This document shows positions 14,388-14,784 of a DNA stretch of 14,784 nt, in pieces. The stretch's first letter is position 1; every line of letters starts with the position of its first letter. Source of the DNA: Actinomycetes bacterium (lineage in GTDB: Bacteria > Actinomycetota > Actinomycetes > Propionibacteriales > Propionibacteriaceae); assembly GCA_023387135.1 (NCBI GenBank), contig JAEWIK010000387.1:1-14784 (forward strand), given 5' to 3'. The notes beneath the pieces are model-generated. The model saw only the letters and a program-made list of their open reading frames with translations, was not told the origin of the DNA and made no database searches. The translations under genes and the position numbers were made by a program.

Positions 14388-14784
14388 ATGGCAGCGCATT
14401 CCCCGGCAGTTCACATCGTCTCCCTGGGGTGCGCGCGCAACGACGTCGACTCCGAGGAACTGGCAGGCAGGCTCGCCGCCGGCGGGTTCGAACTGGTGGA
14501 GGATCCGGGCGCCGCCGAGGTCGTGGTGGTCAACACATGCGGTTTCATCGACGCCGCCAAGAAGGACTCCATCGACACCCTGCTGGACGCGGTCGACCTG
14601 AAGGACACCGGCTCGGTCAGGTCGGTGGTCGCCGTCGGCTGCCTGGCCGAGCGCTACGGCGCCGAACTGGCGAACGAGCTCCCCGAGGCCGACGCCGTCC
14701 TCGGCTTCGACGACTACCCCGACATCGCCGGCCGGCTGCGTTCGATCCTCGCCGGCGAGACCCACGTCGCCCACACCCCCCGCG
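14388..14784 (+). CDS. rimO: Ribosomal protein S12 methylthiotransferase RimO, 3' end beyond the window
   Basis: The first 132 residues of a radical-SAM methylthiotransferase that modifies an aspartate of ribosomal protein S12. The visible part is the N-terminal MTTase (UPF0004) domain, with its three cluster-binding cysteines: Cys15 in [13 protein letters not shown], Cys51 in NTCGFI, and Cys85 in VGCLAERY. The segments [14 protein letters not shown] and [11 protein letters not shown] mark it as RimO rather than MiaB. The radical-SAM CxxxCxxC motif and TRAM domain lie beyond the right edge. It starts 32 nt after ftsK and probably has its own leaderless promoter. Confidence 0.95.
   Translation, partial: MAAHSPAVHIVSLGCARNDVDSEELAGRLAAGGFELVEDPGAAEVVVVNTCGFIDAAKKDSIDTLLDAVDLKDTGSVRSVVAVGCLAERYGAELANELPEADAVLGFDDYPDIAGRLRSILAGETHVAHTPR

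Overview
The window comes from the chromosome of a high-G+C Gram-positive bacterium (Actinomycetota). The evidence is a strongly GC-biased third codon position, a LigD with the mycobacterial domain order (polymerase, phosphoesterase, ligase), an NdgR/LtbR-type IclR regulator divergent from leuCD, and several genes with a -10-like hexamer about 6-8 nt before the start codon, as in leaderless actinobacterial transcripts. A member of the Propionibacteriales would fit, but I cannot prove that from sequence. No mobile element, CRISPR array, tRNA or rRNA is visible.

Left part (1-3441): a two-component system on the minus strand (OmpR-family regulator, then a sensor kinase cut by the window edge; the genes overlap as ATGA) is divergent from a three-gene thiol-redox operon. 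That operon encodes a small CxxC thioredoxin/glutaredoxin-like protein, a CcdA/DsbD-type membrane electron transporter with two unusual Cys-Cys pairs, and a membrane-anchored TlpA/AhpC-type redoxin with a CGSC site. The 106-bp divergent gap has two 11-bp direct repeats meeting exactly at its midpoint, so the regulator probably controls both sides. This looks like a self-contained, signal-regulated extracytoplasmic thiol-reduction module and is the most interesting part of the window.

Middle (3442-6038): ligD, a three-domain ATP-dependent DNA ligase of non-homologous end joining. No Ku gene lies in the window. It converges on ndgR across two adjacent hairpins that probably act as a terminator for both.

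Right part (6039-14784): ndgR (minus) is divergent from leuC-leuD (isopropylmalate isomerase, leucine synthesis). A PlsC-type acyltransferase follows with no ordinary start codon near leuD; an ACG sits where an ATG would be expected. Then come ddl (D-Ala-D-Ala ligase) and thiL (thiamine-phosphate kinase), overlapping by one base, then ftsK (chromosome translocase) and the 5' part of rimO (ribosomal protein S12 methylthiotransferase). These are housekeeping genes, tightly packed. Compared with the M. tuberculosis leuCD-ddlA-thiL neighbourhood, the genes usually interspersed (hupB, gpsA, a DUF3515 gene) are absent and ftsK-rimO is joined on directly.

All intergenic gaps are shorter than 110 bp, so no gene-free stretch over 300 bp exists.
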